This document shows positions 48,901 to 53,899 of a stretch of DNA of 64,000 nucleotides, piece by piece. A program made the position numbers and the translations under genes. The number at the start of each line of letters is the position of its first letter. Within the stretch, counting starts at the first letter, position 1. Source of the DNA: Paragorgia papillata (taxonomy: Eukaryota; Cnidaria; Anthozoa; Scleralcyonacea; Coralliidae); NCBI GenBank assembly GCA_035771165.1, contig JAWNZC010000265.1:576001-640000 (forward strand), given 5' to 3'. The notes under the pieces are model-generated. The model saw only the letters and a list, made by a program, of their open reading frames with translations. It had not been told where the DNA came from and ran no database searches.

Positions 48901-49415
48901 ATGCTTGATGAAAAGGTGAGTAACCAGCTTTGTCTCGAGATTCTATGTCAGCACCATGCTGCAGAAAATAGTCGACCACTGCTGGATCTCCTCTTAAGCA
49001 TGCATAATGAAGGGCAGTACGGCCTTGATGGTCTCTAGAAGTGATATCACTTCCTTTAATAAGAAGTAGCTTCACGAGTTCCAAATGACCCTCGTAACTG
49101 GCAAGATGAAGAGGAGAGTTACCGCGTTGGTCTTTACAATGAACATCGGCTCCGTTTTTAATAAGATAATCAAGTATATCGATGTGTTCTATAAAGAATG
49201 CAAAATAAAGGAATATTATTATGTTTTCGTTTACTGCTTTGACTTCTGATTTGTGATCAATCAGTATTTGAGCATTTCTAGTTACCTTCACTAGCTGCGT
49301 AGTGTAGAGGAGTTCGTTCCAAGTATCTTCCCTTTTCTTCTATGTCTGCTCCACCATGAATCAACTCTTTCACTTTACTCAACTTGCCATCACGTGCAGC
49401 CTCCCATAACTCCAT
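12847..49415 (-). CDS. Multi-exon gene: ankyrin - duplicated module - ROC-COR - Death - pseudoprotease protein
   Basis: Twelve minus-strand exons join in this order: 49286-49415, 48802-49188, 35412-35558, 32895-33041, 23060-25477, 22250-22318, 20139-20465, 19148-19183, 17378-17440, 16351-16413, 14703-14768, 12847-13490. Every internal border is phase 1 with GT/AG ends, and the sum is 4497 nt (1498 codons plus stop). Domains by residue: ankyrin 1-172, paired 49-residue modules 173-270, ROC GTPase from about 288, COR-like to about 1000, Cys/His cluster about 1010-1060, Death domain 1100-1208, linkers 1209-1284, trypsin-fold-like domain 1285-1498. DAPK1 has the same ankyrin-ROC-COR-Death order behind a kinase, which is absent here. 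From the family, a cytoplasmic GTP-regulated signalling scaffold recruiting Death partners is inferred. Introns are full of transposons. Whether both 49-residue exons and all linkers are used together is not known. Confidence 0.72.
13491..14539. other. Intron 11 of the big gene
   Basis: It contains a C homopolymer near 13582 and unconvincing short ORFs on both strands. Nothing else is recognised. Confidence 0.4.
14540..14860. repeat. Tandem duplication block around linker exon 11
   Basis: The sequence from CATACATATAATATTCGA through the exon to GAAAACAAAATAGACGTTT and AGTAACAGACGGACCCAAA is repeated at 16200-16500 with moderate divergence, so exon plus intron flank were duplicated together. 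Confidence 0.7.
14703..14768 (-). CDS. Exon 11: linker, paralogue of exon 10
   Basis: A 66-nt phase 1-1 exon with a GTAACT donor and CAAAG acceptor, encoding SSAVGEESSENPKDSVPKTF. The acidic/Ser/Pro composition suggests a flexible tether between the Death domain and the C-terminal domain. The flanking intron is shared with exon 10, so the two arose by duplication. Confidence 0.5.
15454..15802 (+). CDS. Two-exon fragment ending in a single transmembrane helix, nested in an intron
   Basis: Plus-strand exon 15454-15607 (candidate acceptor GCTAG, donor GAG|GTAAGA) joins in phase 0 to 15689-15802 (strong acceptor, pyrimidine run plus CTTAG; stop TAA at 15800). The second exon encodes YIGVGSLILTGAIVISILI, a clear membrane helix, then a short basic tail. 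The upstream part has several Cys residues (ICSDKL, WQCHES, VNCL), as in an extracellular juxtamembrane region. It would be the 3' end of a type-I membrane protein on the strand opposite the big gene, between its exons 10 and 11. No upstream exons are identified. It could be a relic. Confidence 0.35.
15839..16180 (+). repeat. (TCTG/TTTG)n-containing dispersed repeat, copy 2
   Basis: Starts CCGTCAGGAGGTTATGTTTT, has a TCTG run (about 15884-15997), then CCAAGTATTGCACCGATTTT and a tail ending TGCGCTCATTATCC. Same family as 9410-9760. Confidence 0.65.
16200..16500. repeat. Tandem duplication block around linker exon 10
   Basis: Second copy of the 14540-14860 block, including a CTCGGCAGTTTACTA phrase and the AACAGACGGACCCAAAC end. 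Confidence 0.7.
16351..16413 (-). CDS. Exon 10: linker, paralogue of exon 11
   Basis: A 63-nt phase 1-1 exon with a GTAACT donor, encoding SAAVAEARSEDPVVKILHVP. The exon and about 150 bp of downstream intron (16200-16350) closely match the block at 14540-14768, showing local tandem duplication. No domain is recognised. Confidence 0.5.
16501..17140. other. Intron 9, no firm feature
   Basis: A plus-strand frame (16689-16874) ends at a good donor-like GAG|GTAAGT at 16873, but no partner exon or domain is visible. Recorded only as a possible exon. Confidence 0.2.
17148..17207 (+). pseudogene. Truncated tRNA-Thr-like sequence
   Basis: GACCATGTAGCTCAATCGGT with anticodon-loop CTAGTAA (AGT) and GGTCACGGGTT, then a break: the T-loop and acceptor 3' strand are missing and the anticodon stem is mispaired. 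Confidence 0.45.
17378..17440 (-). CDS. Exon 9: linker ending VPG
   Basis: A 63-nt phase 1-1 exon encoding an acidic, Ser-rich peptide (EPSISLFKSEVQESCSGDVP). It has the same shape as the next two exons: it begins with a split Gly codon and ends in Pro before another split codon. The donor is GTACAT and the acceptor a T-run followed by AG. It is probably one member of an expanded set of linker exons. Confidence 0.45.
17965..18395. mobile_element. Hairpin MITE
   Basis: Left arm GTAATTTTTCAAAAGTAGTT...AGGCTTTAAAGTTTGTTG is inverted on the right as CAACAAACTTTAAAGCATGT...AATTACTTTTGAAGAATTAC. An inner palindrome (TATCCAAACACCGAGACG / CGAGGTGTTTGGATATC) sits near 18066-18150. Related pieces occur near 8480 and 22020. 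Confidence 0.6.
18600..18660 (+). repeat. Decayed tRNA-like SINE piece
   Basis: CTGGCTGAATGGTTAGTG followed by GCGAGTTCGAGTCCTGTCT resembles shortened box A and box B with the middle deleted. Confidence 0.35.
19148..19183 (-). CDS. Exon 8: 36-nt micro-linker
   Basis: A short phase 1-1 exon using acceptor TTCAG and donor GTAAAC, encoding VNDESIAKEST. An alternative acceptor five bases upstream would break the frame. It is supported only by splice consensus and frame fit with the neighbours. Confidence 0.35.
19275..20095 (+). repeat. Degenerate GTGCTGT/GTTGTG minisatellite with pure (TTGTG)n core
   Basis: About 700 bp of irregular units (TGCGTTGGCTTGTGCTGT, CTGTCCGGTGTGG) followed by about 20 pure TTGTG pentamers (about 19963-20062). 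It lies immediately intronic of the Death-domain exon on the minus strand. The long ORFs on both strands here are produced by the repeat. Confidence 0.85.
20139..20465 (-). CDS. Exon 7: Death domain
   Basis: A 327-nt phase 1-1 exon. The protein shows a complete six-helix Death-domain pattern: ICQKLNVK, then KKDFRGLAAKM (the usual DWRxLA position with F for W), NPTEALLNDW, and KRNDVIDILEAML at the end. Death domains mediate homotypic assembly of apoptosis and innate-immune complexes. The acceptor is TTTAG; the proposed donor at 20138 is weak (GTTCAC) and directly abuts a degenerate GTTGTG-type repeat array. The open frame runs on for about 290 more residues into that array, which is treated here as intronic repeat. 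Confidence 0.8.
20578..20632. repeat. Short perfect-looking hairpin
   Basis: TTTGCACCATTCGTTGCAAA-type arms: TTGCACCATTCGTTGCAATT against AATTTGCAACAAATGGTGCAA around a short T-rich loop, in an intron of the big gene. Confidence 0.6.
21108..21770. repeat. Inverted repeat with ~190-bp arms
   Basis: The left arm (ACTCGCGGCGCA, GCAGAGGGTAAATAATTT, TTTTGATGTGAATACTA, GAGCGGAGAGAAAT in order) is found inverted in the right arm between about 21575 and 21767. Arms are diverged. This may be a foldback element or an inverted exon duplication in an intron. Confidence 0.6.
22250..22318 (-). CDS. Exon 6: linker
   Basis: A 69-nt phase 1-1 exon between a TAG acceptor and GTAAAT donor. It encodes a Ser/Asp/Asn-rich peptide (PKDSSIGESQRDNRNTDG) with no domain signature, compatible with a flexible linker between the ROC-COR block and the Death domain. 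It is called mainly on frame and splice-site fit, so the evidence is weaker than for the domain exons. Confidence 0.5.
22319..23059. other. Intron 5
   Basis: AT-rich. A partial copy of the 58031-58206 MITE is visible near 22405 (TTTTCCACTGAGCAACTTTT). No coding signal. Confidence 0.4.
23060..25477 (-). CDS. Exon 5: ROC GTPase and COR-like region with Cys/His cluster
   Basis: One 2418-nt exon (806 codons, phase 1-1; TTTAG acceptor, GTAAGT donor). G-protein motifs are visible. The P-loop GQDRAGKTS is at predicted residues 296-304. A G2-like TVGIHVDF follows, the G3 motif DLAGQ is at 569-573, and TNED is at 665-668 in place of NKxD. A COR-like region follows, including NPQWLMNLFTKV near residue 800. 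A Cys/His-rich stretch with CTAC, CRRH and CSYNEC begins at 1013. A Ser/Thr/Pro-rich, probably disordered insert of roughly 220 residues separates G2 from G3. ROC-COR tandems bind GTP and dimerise through COR in known ROCO proteins. The open frame continues past both splice borders, but those tails read as intron. Confidence 0.85.
25563..25657 (+). repeat. 5S rRNA-like fragment
   Basis: GGGTTAGCACTTGGATGGGT and GACCGCCTG match the conserved 5S rRNA internal-promoter region, preceded by a degraded upstream half (GTGAAGCATGTTTAGCTG). It is a SINE3-like or 5S pseudogene copy, directly upstream of the ROC exon. Confidence 0.6.
25735..25835 (+). repeat. TCTGGCTAACGCCAGA-family repeat copy
   Basis: Contains ACTCTGGCTAACGCCAGACG, a perfect TCTGGC/GCCAGA palindrome, then TTTTACTCGTCAAGTGGAGA and a tail AATAAAGGGTTAA. 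Same family as 7154-7540 and 1310-2565. Confidence 0.55.
25939..26466. mobile_element. TTAA-flanked hairpin MITE
   Basis: AAGGGTATTGGCAATAAAA at the left faces TTTTATTACCAATACCCTT at the right. Arms of about 160 bp include GTTTTGGTTTTGGAAATATT and GATGGCGGACAGCA. TTAA lies on both sides. Confidence 0.75.
26740..27990 (+). pseudogene. LINE reverse transcriptase fragment, interrupted
   Basis: In the plus strand KADDLSLTTISGRKLQVRL (RT active-site region, ADD at 26756-26764) is followed by TVIRPVLVYGAETWPLKKKE, and after a break at about 27190-27585 by RMLRWAQAPVWF and RLSWIGHVYRRKEDD. These are the conserved C-terminal motifs of animal LINE ORF2 proteins. Several frameshifts are present. The break holds non-homologous sequence with a C/CA homopolymer tract (27239-27263). 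Confidence 0.75.
28330..28875 (+). pseudogene. LINE reverse transcriptase C-terminal fragment (second lineage)
   Basis: Frameshifted translation shows KILGLLYRSTRDIDDLK, then RTPRLILGSNVEYKENL and LLPLYRRREIEDVLFS, the post-RT region of CR1/L2-like LINEs. No intact frame. Confidence 0.65.
29526..29845 (+). pseudogene. Frameshifted THAP-type zinc finger
   Basis: From the ATG at 29526 the frame reads MVFSCVAANCTNK and HTIPYFKDA, then shifts; from about 29614 another frame gives KKRRKLGVDSDF, TSILCSDHFKPEEFERR. C-x4-C plus C-x2-H and the following DxF-like segment fit the C2CH THAP DNA-binding domain. THAP domains occur in transcription factors and P-element-type transposases. No downstream domain was found, so the parent is unknown. 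A 98-bp copy lies at 34927. Confidence 0.65.
30357..30734. mobile_element. TTAA-flanked MITE (AAGGTGGCT ends)
   Basis: TTTAAGGTGGCTAGA on the left and its near-complement TCGAGCCACCTTAAA on the right, TTAA at both ends, no coding content. Confidence 0.65.
30735..31690. other. Intergenic/intronic, nothing recognised
   Basis: No ORF with domain similarity, no clear repeat structure. Confidence 0.3.
31856..32798. mobile_element. 943-bp insertion with 10-bp target-site-like direct repeat
   Basis: AACATTGAAC occurs immediately on both sides in copy A, while copy B has the site once and uninterrupted (CATGCTATACAACATTGAAC then AGGGGG). The inserted sequence has no obvious terminal inverted repeats and no coding frame; it has repeated GATGCTCAC / GCGAGCATCG phrases. 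Class unknown. Confidence 0.65.
32895..33041 (-). CDS. Exon 4 (copy A): duplicated 49-residue helical module
   Basis: The second copy of the 147-nt phase 1-1 exon, same splice borders, reading frame open. It contains KVLKKCIGDGNHGLADYVR where copy B has E, R, R and F substitutions. Both copies keep frame and splice sites, so either may be used alone or both in series. The flanking intron sequence is duplicated too (see the repeat entries), so the exon arose by local tandem duplication. Confidence 0.6.
34253..34325 (+). repeat. (AAAAC)n microsatellite
   Basis: A run of AAAAC pentamers with A-length variants. Confidence 0.85.
34650..34892. mobile_element. Hairpin MITE enclosing a tRNA-like piece
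   Basis: CTAGGTAATTTTAGTGAAGG ... GAGTGTAGAATATATACA faces TGTATATATTCTATACTCGA ... CATCAAAATTACCTAATAG. Between them TCAGTGGTCAGTGCACTGC and ATCGCGAGTTCAATTCCTA resemble box A and box B of a tRNA-derived SINE. Confidence 0.5.
34927..35024 (+). pseudogene. 98-bp copy of the THAP zinc-finger segment
   Basis: Nearly identical to 29688-29785 (CTGCGAACCTTCGAAAACTT through TGTTACCTGGTC), with one base change visible near the end. It sits exactly where copy B of the segmental duplication continues without it. Confidence 0.7.
35412..35558 (-). CDS. Exon 3 (copy B): 49-residue helical module
   Basis: A 147-nt phase 1-1 exon with a TAG acceptor and GTAAGT donor. The product starts AEAEALFKQLAESDDNCSW and continues with a Lys/Arg-rich helical stretch including GLADFVRTKI. 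It is nearly identical to the exon at 32895-33041: the first 23 residues match and about eight differ after that. The exon lies in a tandem segmental duplication. The W-containing amphipathic pattern recalls part of a Death-fold or CARD helix bundle, but the domain cannot be named with confidence. Confidence 0.6.
35810..35936. repeat. Long palindrome
   Basis: GAGGGAAACATCGAGTTTTA ... GGCTTCAATGTCACCCGAGG is mirrored by CCCAGGGTGACATTGAAGCC ... AAAACTCGATGTTTCTCGAG, with only a few bases between arms. A similar phrase recurs near 36215. Confidence 0.7.
37417..37466. repeat. Hairpin
   Basis: AAGTTAATTGTCCCGGATAAT faces ATTATCCAGGGGAAATTAACTT around a TATAT centre, about 20-bp arms. Confidence 0.65.
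38279..38880. mobile_element. TTAA-flanked hairpin MITE
   Basis: AAAGTGCACATAAACCCAAC on the left and GGGTTTATATGCACTTTAA on the right, TTAA on both sides. The arms continue through GGTCCATTC...GATATCTC and an inner ACGGCTAGTGAC / TGACGTCATTTAAG palindrome. Confidence 0.75.
39512..39823. mobile_element. Nested hairpin insertion in the left arm of the foldback element
   Basis: Ends CCATAGTTGATAGAACATAT and, inverted, CCATAGTTAATGGAACATAT, continuing through ACATGGTTTGGAA. The right arm of the host palindrome lacks this segment, giving the empty-site state. Confidence 0.7.
40040..40275 (+). repeat. CCTTATCTTCC minisatellite
   Basis: Repeats of CCCCTTATCTTCCTCTATC make up the left half of the foldback core; the purine-rich complement is at 40395-40525. 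Confidence 0.8.
41030..41873 (-). pseudogene. Penelope-like element fragment with GIY-YIG end
   Basis: Minus-strand translation: LLFWDLIVKRTDHGKLGF (RT tail), SVCRTLFLRAQGIPSSSD, then in a second frame YIDQTKRQFGTRLKEHQKAV (GIY-YIG endonuclease region) and WHFNSAHAPLNQDD. Frameshifts and a stop are present. The RT-plus-GIY-YIG order is diagnostic of Penelope-like elements. Confidence 0.75.
41874..42605. other. No gene recognised
   Basis: AT-rich DNA. A short imperfect inverted motif around 42184-42240 (GAGCTTTTGACCTGTTGACT with GGTCCTTCATCAG) resembles a repeat end. Confidence 0.3.
42611..42743 (+). repeat. 5' LTR (about 133 bp)
   Basis: Starts TGTCAGAAAATTCATT and ends CTTTTACA. Shares TAAGAAAAAAGATGGAGGAA and TTTTTGTATGGA with the 3' LTR. 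Internal TATATAAATAAATACATG could be a TATA-type promoter. Confidence 0.8.
42744..42760 (+). other. Primer binding site
   Basis: TGGTGTCAGGTGTGGGG starts directly after the LTR; TGG is complementary to a tRNA CCA end. Confidence 0.6.
43000..43350 (+). pseudogene. gypsy aspartic protease region
   Basis: The frame contains the active-site motif DSGADTNIIP (43067 onward), stops after LFQQLL, then continues in a shifted frame with HGPAIIGNTSAQALDLL, the second protease lobe with the IIG motif. Confidence 0.75.
43600..44260 (+). pseudogene. gypsy reverse transcriptase
   Basis: Motifs in order: LNKLVESGILSEV, DVIPKVSGATHFSILDARSG (catalytic Asp), RRLPFGLTCSGDIF, GIADDTFIYG (ADD catalytic pair near 43980), then a frameshift and SFLGLHGPLVES. 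Confidence 0.85.
44400..44790 (+). pseudogene. gypsy RNase H
   Basis: SDASMKGIGCVLIQEG, VCYASRSLTETELRYSNIE, a frameshift, then NETDHKPLESIW and LRYIQGKTNVIADALSR: the standard gypsy RNase H motifs including D and E catalytic positions. Confidence 0.85.
45055..46972 (-). mobile_element. hAT transposon inserted in the gypsy integrase region
   Basis: Terminal inverted repeats CAGGGTTCGAATTA, subterminal ACGATGTGCAA at both ends, and an 8-bp target duplication ATTACGTA/ATTACGTC (one mismatch) are all hAT hallmarks. A minus-strand frame at 45365-45643 ends with a C/H-spaced SVVNHMNSDQH motif resembling the BED/TTF-type zinc finger of hAT transposases. The catalytic core is missing, so it is a deletion derivative. 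Confidence 0.85.
46981..47600 (+). pseudogene. gypsy integrase
   Basis: HH-CC zinc-binding segment (VHYGHMG then CAICMQHSK), followed by the core with SDNGPQYNSREF and the ERMIQTVKNLLRK motif (D and E of the DDE triad visible; the first D region TDLFDYQG is frameshifted). The first residues of this domain lie across the hAT, at about 45050. Confidence 0.85.
47700..48069 (+). pseudogene. gypsy integrase C-terminal tail
   Basis: An open frame with NKPNSYIIEIPNGSKLRRNR, an SH3-like beta pattern usual after gypsy integrases, ending in RRGCVVKKPNRLDL. No chromodomain. Confidence 0.6.
48162..48300 (+). repeat. 3' LTR (about 139 bp)
   Basis: Starts TGTCACATAATTCATTATAA directly after the purine tract and ends CCTTTTACA. 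It differs from the 5' LTR by a short CATCCGGGACTT segment and point changes. Confidence 0.8.
48306..48801. other. Intron DNA, nothing recognised
   Basis: No ORF, repeat or RNA signal. Confidence 0.3.
48802..49188 (-). CDS. Exon 2: four ankyrin repeats
   Basis: This 387-nt exon (129 codons, phase 1 at both ends) encodes four consecutive ankyrin repeats. Visible repeat cores are SPLHLASYEGHLELVKLLL, TALHYACLRGDPAVVDYF and SPFHQACFANQFHVVQCL, each followed by a GxD/GAD loop. It is preceded by a TATAG acceptor and followed by a strong GTGAGT donor. Ankyrin repeats are protein-interaction surfaces, so this part probably gives the protein its partner specificity. The next intron is about 13 kb and contains the gypsy, Penelope-like and Mutator-like elements. 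Confidence 0.8.
49286..49415 (-). CDS. Exon 1: start codon and first ankyrin repeat
   Basis: The ATG at 49413-49415 begins a peptide reading MELWEAARDGKLSKVKEL, a typical first ankyrin helix pair followed by the TPLHYAAS turn. The frame stays open upstream for about 25 codons but contains no other ATG before a stop, so this start is preferred; a longer N-terminus from an upstream exon is possible. The exon ends in phase 1 at 49286, followed by GTAACT. Joining it to the next exon across a 97-bp intron restores a complete ankyrin repeat, which supports both borders. Confidence 0.7.
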
Positions 49416-49882
49416 TCTGCGAATGGCTTTTTCTTTCGCTCGAAGGAATCTCCCCTCGCTTTGGACACAGGGCACCCTAACTGACTTCCTATTTTACAGA
49501 GTGTCGTGATTATTAGATACTACGGCAAATTAGTTACTGCATGTATTTAAAAGAAACCATGGATCAGGACATCGTATGTTTTATGTATTTTGTAAGATCT
49601 TTAAAAAGTAGCCATAGCTTCGACAACATGACGTATAATAGATTAACGCCTAAGTAAACTAACAACTTTTGCTGTTCTTTGCCACAACGTTGTCTTGAAA
49701 ACGTAAAAACGCTTCAGTTGACGTTGTATGTGCAACGAGGACGGTGTTGGGATTACTCTTGGGACTGCAAATTATTCAACGTTTTGTTTTGGTTGAAAAA
49801 TACTATTGTACTTGGGTCGTCGTCGTGACGTTCGCGTTGTGCTTGCTTAAGGTCCCTAATAATCTGCCATTGTCGGACTACT

Positions 49883-50330
49883 AAAAGTGCCTATGAAACG
49901 AAATTTCACTTCAGTTTTTTAAGATTGTATTTGGAAGAAGACCTAAGATAATGAAAAATGGCTTTTACACGCCTTTCAAATCTTATCCCATTCCTCGAGT
50001 TATTGGCTATGCAATTTGAGCAATGACGTCACACGTTGTATGTGGGAGAAAACGGAAAATCAGTCCTATCTTTGGATTGGTTTGACTAAACTGAATCAAA
50101 CGTTGGAAATTTTCCTTGGGGTATGGTCTAATTACATCTGCAATGTGTGGTTTTCTGTAGTTATACCAATCCAAAGATATGACTGATTTTCCGTTTTCTC
50201 CCACATACAACGTGTGACGTCATTGCTCAAATTGCATAGCCAATAACTGAATAATGAGTTAAGATTGGAAAGGCATGTAAAAGCCATTTTTCATTTTCTT
50301 AGGTGTTCTTCCAAATACATTCTTAAAAAA
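49883..50330. mobile_element. Hairpin MITE
   Basis: AAAAGTGCCTATGAAACG at the left and a shortened inverse at the right. Long arms contain GGAAAATCAGTCCTATCTTT and its complement, and ATTGAGCAATGACGTCACAC-type palindromic arms of about 100 bp. Confidence 0.65.
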
Positions 50331-50415
50331 TAGGCACGCTCAGGCGTGCATGTCTACTGCGAAAGCGCGTTGATCATTGTTCAGACAAATCAATGTGTTA
50401 CCAGAATCTACCATA

Positions 50416-51128
50416 GTAAAGAGATTATAGAACGAAATAAGCGATATAGTGCGACATTCTTTTAACAATGCGATTAGCGACCATGTTTCCTGGGAGAGTG
50501 CTCGTTTGGCTTCGAATCAAGATCTTTCTGAAATCTGAATAGCCTTTTAACTAATGTTTCAAGTGTACTGTTGACATGTTAGCTATAAGTTTATACGCGG
50601 AAAGATTATAGAACGAAAAGCGATATAGTGTGACATTCTTTTAACAATGCGATTAGCGACCGCGTTTCCTGGGCGAGTGTTCGTTTGGCTTCGAATCAAG
50701 AGCTTTCTGAAATCTGAATAGCCTTTTGACTAATGTTTCAAGTGTACTGTTGACATGTTAGCTATAAGTTTATACGCGGAAAGATTATAGAACGAAAAGC
50801 GATATAGTGTGACATTCTTTTAACAATGCGATTAGCGACCGCGTTTCCTGGGCGAGTGTTCGTTTGGCTTCGAATCAAGAGCTTTCTGAAATCTGAATAG
50901 CCTTTTAACTAATGTTTCAAGTGTACTGTTGACATGTTAGCTATAAGTTTATACGCGGAAAGATTATACGAAAAGCGATATAGTGTGACATTCTTTTAAC
51001 AATGTGATTAGCGACCGCGTTTCCTGGGAGAGTGCTCGTTTGGCTTCGAATCAAGAGCTTTCTGAAATCTGAATAGCCTTTTAACTAATGTTTCAAGTGT
51101 ACTGTTGACATGTTAGCTATAAGTTCAT
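50416..51128 (+). repeat. 179-bp tandem repeat, four units
   Basis: Units start at about 50416, 50595, 50774 and 50953 (periods 179, 179, 176). Each contains AGCGATATAGTGTGACATTC, GCGACCGCGTTTCCTGGG and ACTGTTGACATGTTAGCTAT. The last three are nearly identical. Confidence 0.9.
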
Positions 51129-51746
51129 ACGCGGAAAGATTTTAAGGAGTAAGTAATAGATAAATCCCTCGAATGTCGGGATGTATGCGATATAAAGCCC
51201 TCGGACGCGCACTTAATTTATTATCGAGGAGGTTTTCCAACAAAGTTTTGTCTATTTTTCCCACCTTGGACAAAGGTTTTACTTGCTTTTTTTCTTCATT
51301 TCGTATCTAATTAGTATTCAAGGTCTTTATGCGATATAAAGACCTCGGAAGAACAAAGAAAACCGACTCGATAATAAATTAAGTAGGGATTAAGACCTTC
51401 CAGGAAGAAGGGATTAAGACCTTCCTGTACATAGTTTTATTAAGTAGCCAAATTGCATGAAAGGGGACATTGTAAAGGGATTAGTTACGTAGTAGAGTAG
51501 GGTTGTGTATAAGAGAGTAACATTATAAAATAAGACGATATATGTAAAACCATCAGATTGGAAATTTGGAATCAGGGATTGCAACCGATTGTTACAGACA
51601 GACCGATTGAGACGAATGATATGCGTGCGATCTGAAGTATTAGGCTTGTTGATCTGTAAAACTTTCATGTAATAAAGAGATACAAAACGAAAGATACTGT
51701 CCCCAGTCTTCGAAACCGGCGTGTGTAAAGTTCTCCTGATTGCTTT

Positions 51747-51905
51747 GTGGAGAATTTTACGAAAACGCTTTCGATGGCCGTGTCGGACCCCTCGCAACAA
51801 ATTACAACGAATGTCGTTTTCTTTCGCTCGAAGGAATCTCCGCTCGCTTTGCCTTATGGGTCCACGTGGGACATAGGGCACCTTAAACGACTTCCTACTT
51901 TACAT
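51747..51905 (-). pseudogene. Decayed duplicate of the ankyrin gene's first exon
   Basis: The minus-strand translation contains RRFLRAKENDIRC followed by LLRGVRHGHRKRF, matching RFLRAKEKAIRRM-ELWEAARDGK around exon 1 at 49415. Similarity extends into the 5' flank (TAGGAAGTC... then GTGCCCT). The ATG has become AAT and no ankyrin continuation follows. It lies about 2.3 kb upstream of the intact exon and is read as a relic of a tandem duplication. Confidence 0.6.
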
Positions 51906-52497
51906 AGGTTACTGTTAGTTAATTGTAACGAACTGTTCAGAGTTTCTAGTCCTTGATTAAATGCACTCTCTATTACAAAACGCAGGGGATGATTCTTACC
52001 TTTATAAAGTACAAGTATACATCTTTCGTCGCGGTTCAACGCATGCTACTGAGCATGCCATATACTGTAGCTAAACCTAAAATATTCGAAACATACAGTT
52101 TCATGTTATTGAACTCCAACGAAGTGTCCGGGATGAAACGACGTTGGTAACTGGTGCATACCCCTACTGTTTATGCCCAAGTTACGCCCCTGTGTGAGAT
52201 TTTTTGCTGGATAAAAAAGGCGTGGCCCGGCCATTTTGCCCGGCTAAATTAGCTTACGCGTACATCGGTACATGGCTACAATGCGCTAATCTTACATCAC
52301 TATATGACTGAGGTCACATGCTGCGCAATTTCACGAACAGCCAAACACAGGTAATTCGAACAGGACAAAACCAGGACCAAAACGCAAAACGCAATCTCGA
52401 GCAAAACGTAAAAGCTTTTGTGCTTTGAGCCCGCGCTAAATCATGCACGGAACCGACTCTCAGCTACTTCGTGTATAATCACAGCAACTGAAACTTT

Positions 52498-52653
<156 letters not shown>

Positions 52654-52969
52654 ATAGTTGTACAGCGCTTAAATTATGTTAAATATTCAAAAGCGCTTTA
52701 CAATAAATCAACAATATATACAATGCCAGTAAACTAAAATAATAGAATATCCTAAGCTAGAAATGATATAAGAACGTTTCACAGAACACTGCAATGAAGA
52801 TTCAATAGTATATACAGAGAACTAGGCTACAGCATAAAAGCCTCCTTAAATTAAGAAATGTATTAGGATTAAGAAATATCATATTGGGGGTTAAAAAGTT
52901 ATATCAAAAGCTTTCTTAAAAATAAATGTCTTCAATTGAGACTTGAAGCAATTAATAGTTTCACTTTGT

Positions 52970-53225
52970 CTGATGTGGTACGGCAGCGAGTTCTAAATTG
53001 ACGGAGCAGCATGGGCAAACACTCTGTTACCAAGAGTCTTGGCTTTAGTTTCCGCAATAAAAAGCAGGCACTGATCATCTGATCTTAATTGATAACGGCT
53101 GATGGTTTTGGTTGACAGCAATTCCGTTATATAGCTAAGCGCCATACCATGGGGAACTTTGTAAACAAGGAGTGCAATCTTGTAAACAACTTGAAACTTT
53201 ACAGGAATCCAATGAAGGTGCATCA
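52970..53225 (-). pseudogene. CR1/L2-like LINE C-terminal fragment
   Basis: The minus strand reads LHWIPVKFQVVYKIALLVYK, HGMALSYITELL, then YQLRSDDQCLLFI and AKTLGNRVFAHAAP, the conserved end of CR1/L2 reverse transcriptases. Confidence 0.8.
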
Positions 53226-53899
53226 GCAGTGGCGTGGTGGCAAGTTTCAGTTTGGTGTGGCCAGATTAGCTTTGGTGCCTCCCCCCCTGAAAAAAAAAAA
53301 AAAAAAAAAGACATTACTGCCACAAGTTTTGTTTTAAAACAACTCAAGTTGCAATATATAATATTACGACAAACAACGGCTTTTCTCAAAGGCGACACCT
53401 ATGCTTTGCGAGCGCCTGTGCGAGCGCCGAAGTAGCGCCGAACCTCTAGGGGGGTCCGAGGGCATGCCCCCCGGAAAATTTTGAAATCTAGAGTCTCTGA
53501 TACGCCATTTCCTGCATTTTGGAGTGAGATTTTACAGAATTCTGAAGATTATAAATCATAGGAAACACAAAAGATTACACATTTCAGATCTTTATATCCC
53601 CCCAACTTTTCTCTAATTTGGACGAATTGGAAAATCAACTTAGTCCTTCCCGTGGCGCCGCCACTGGTTTCTCTTATATATATATATAGAGTCAACCCGT
53701 CCCTGAGTTTAAATAAAGAAAAAAAAGACTATTTGCGACGGAAAAAAACATCGTTCCTTTCCGATCCAGTTTATCAATCCACCTTTTTCCAGCTAGGACT
53801 TAGGGGGTCCACGTGACACTTTTCGGACAAACAATCTCAGATGAAGATTCGGACACTGAGAAAACCACACAATAAGAGTGGTTAAAAGATGGTCTTAGA

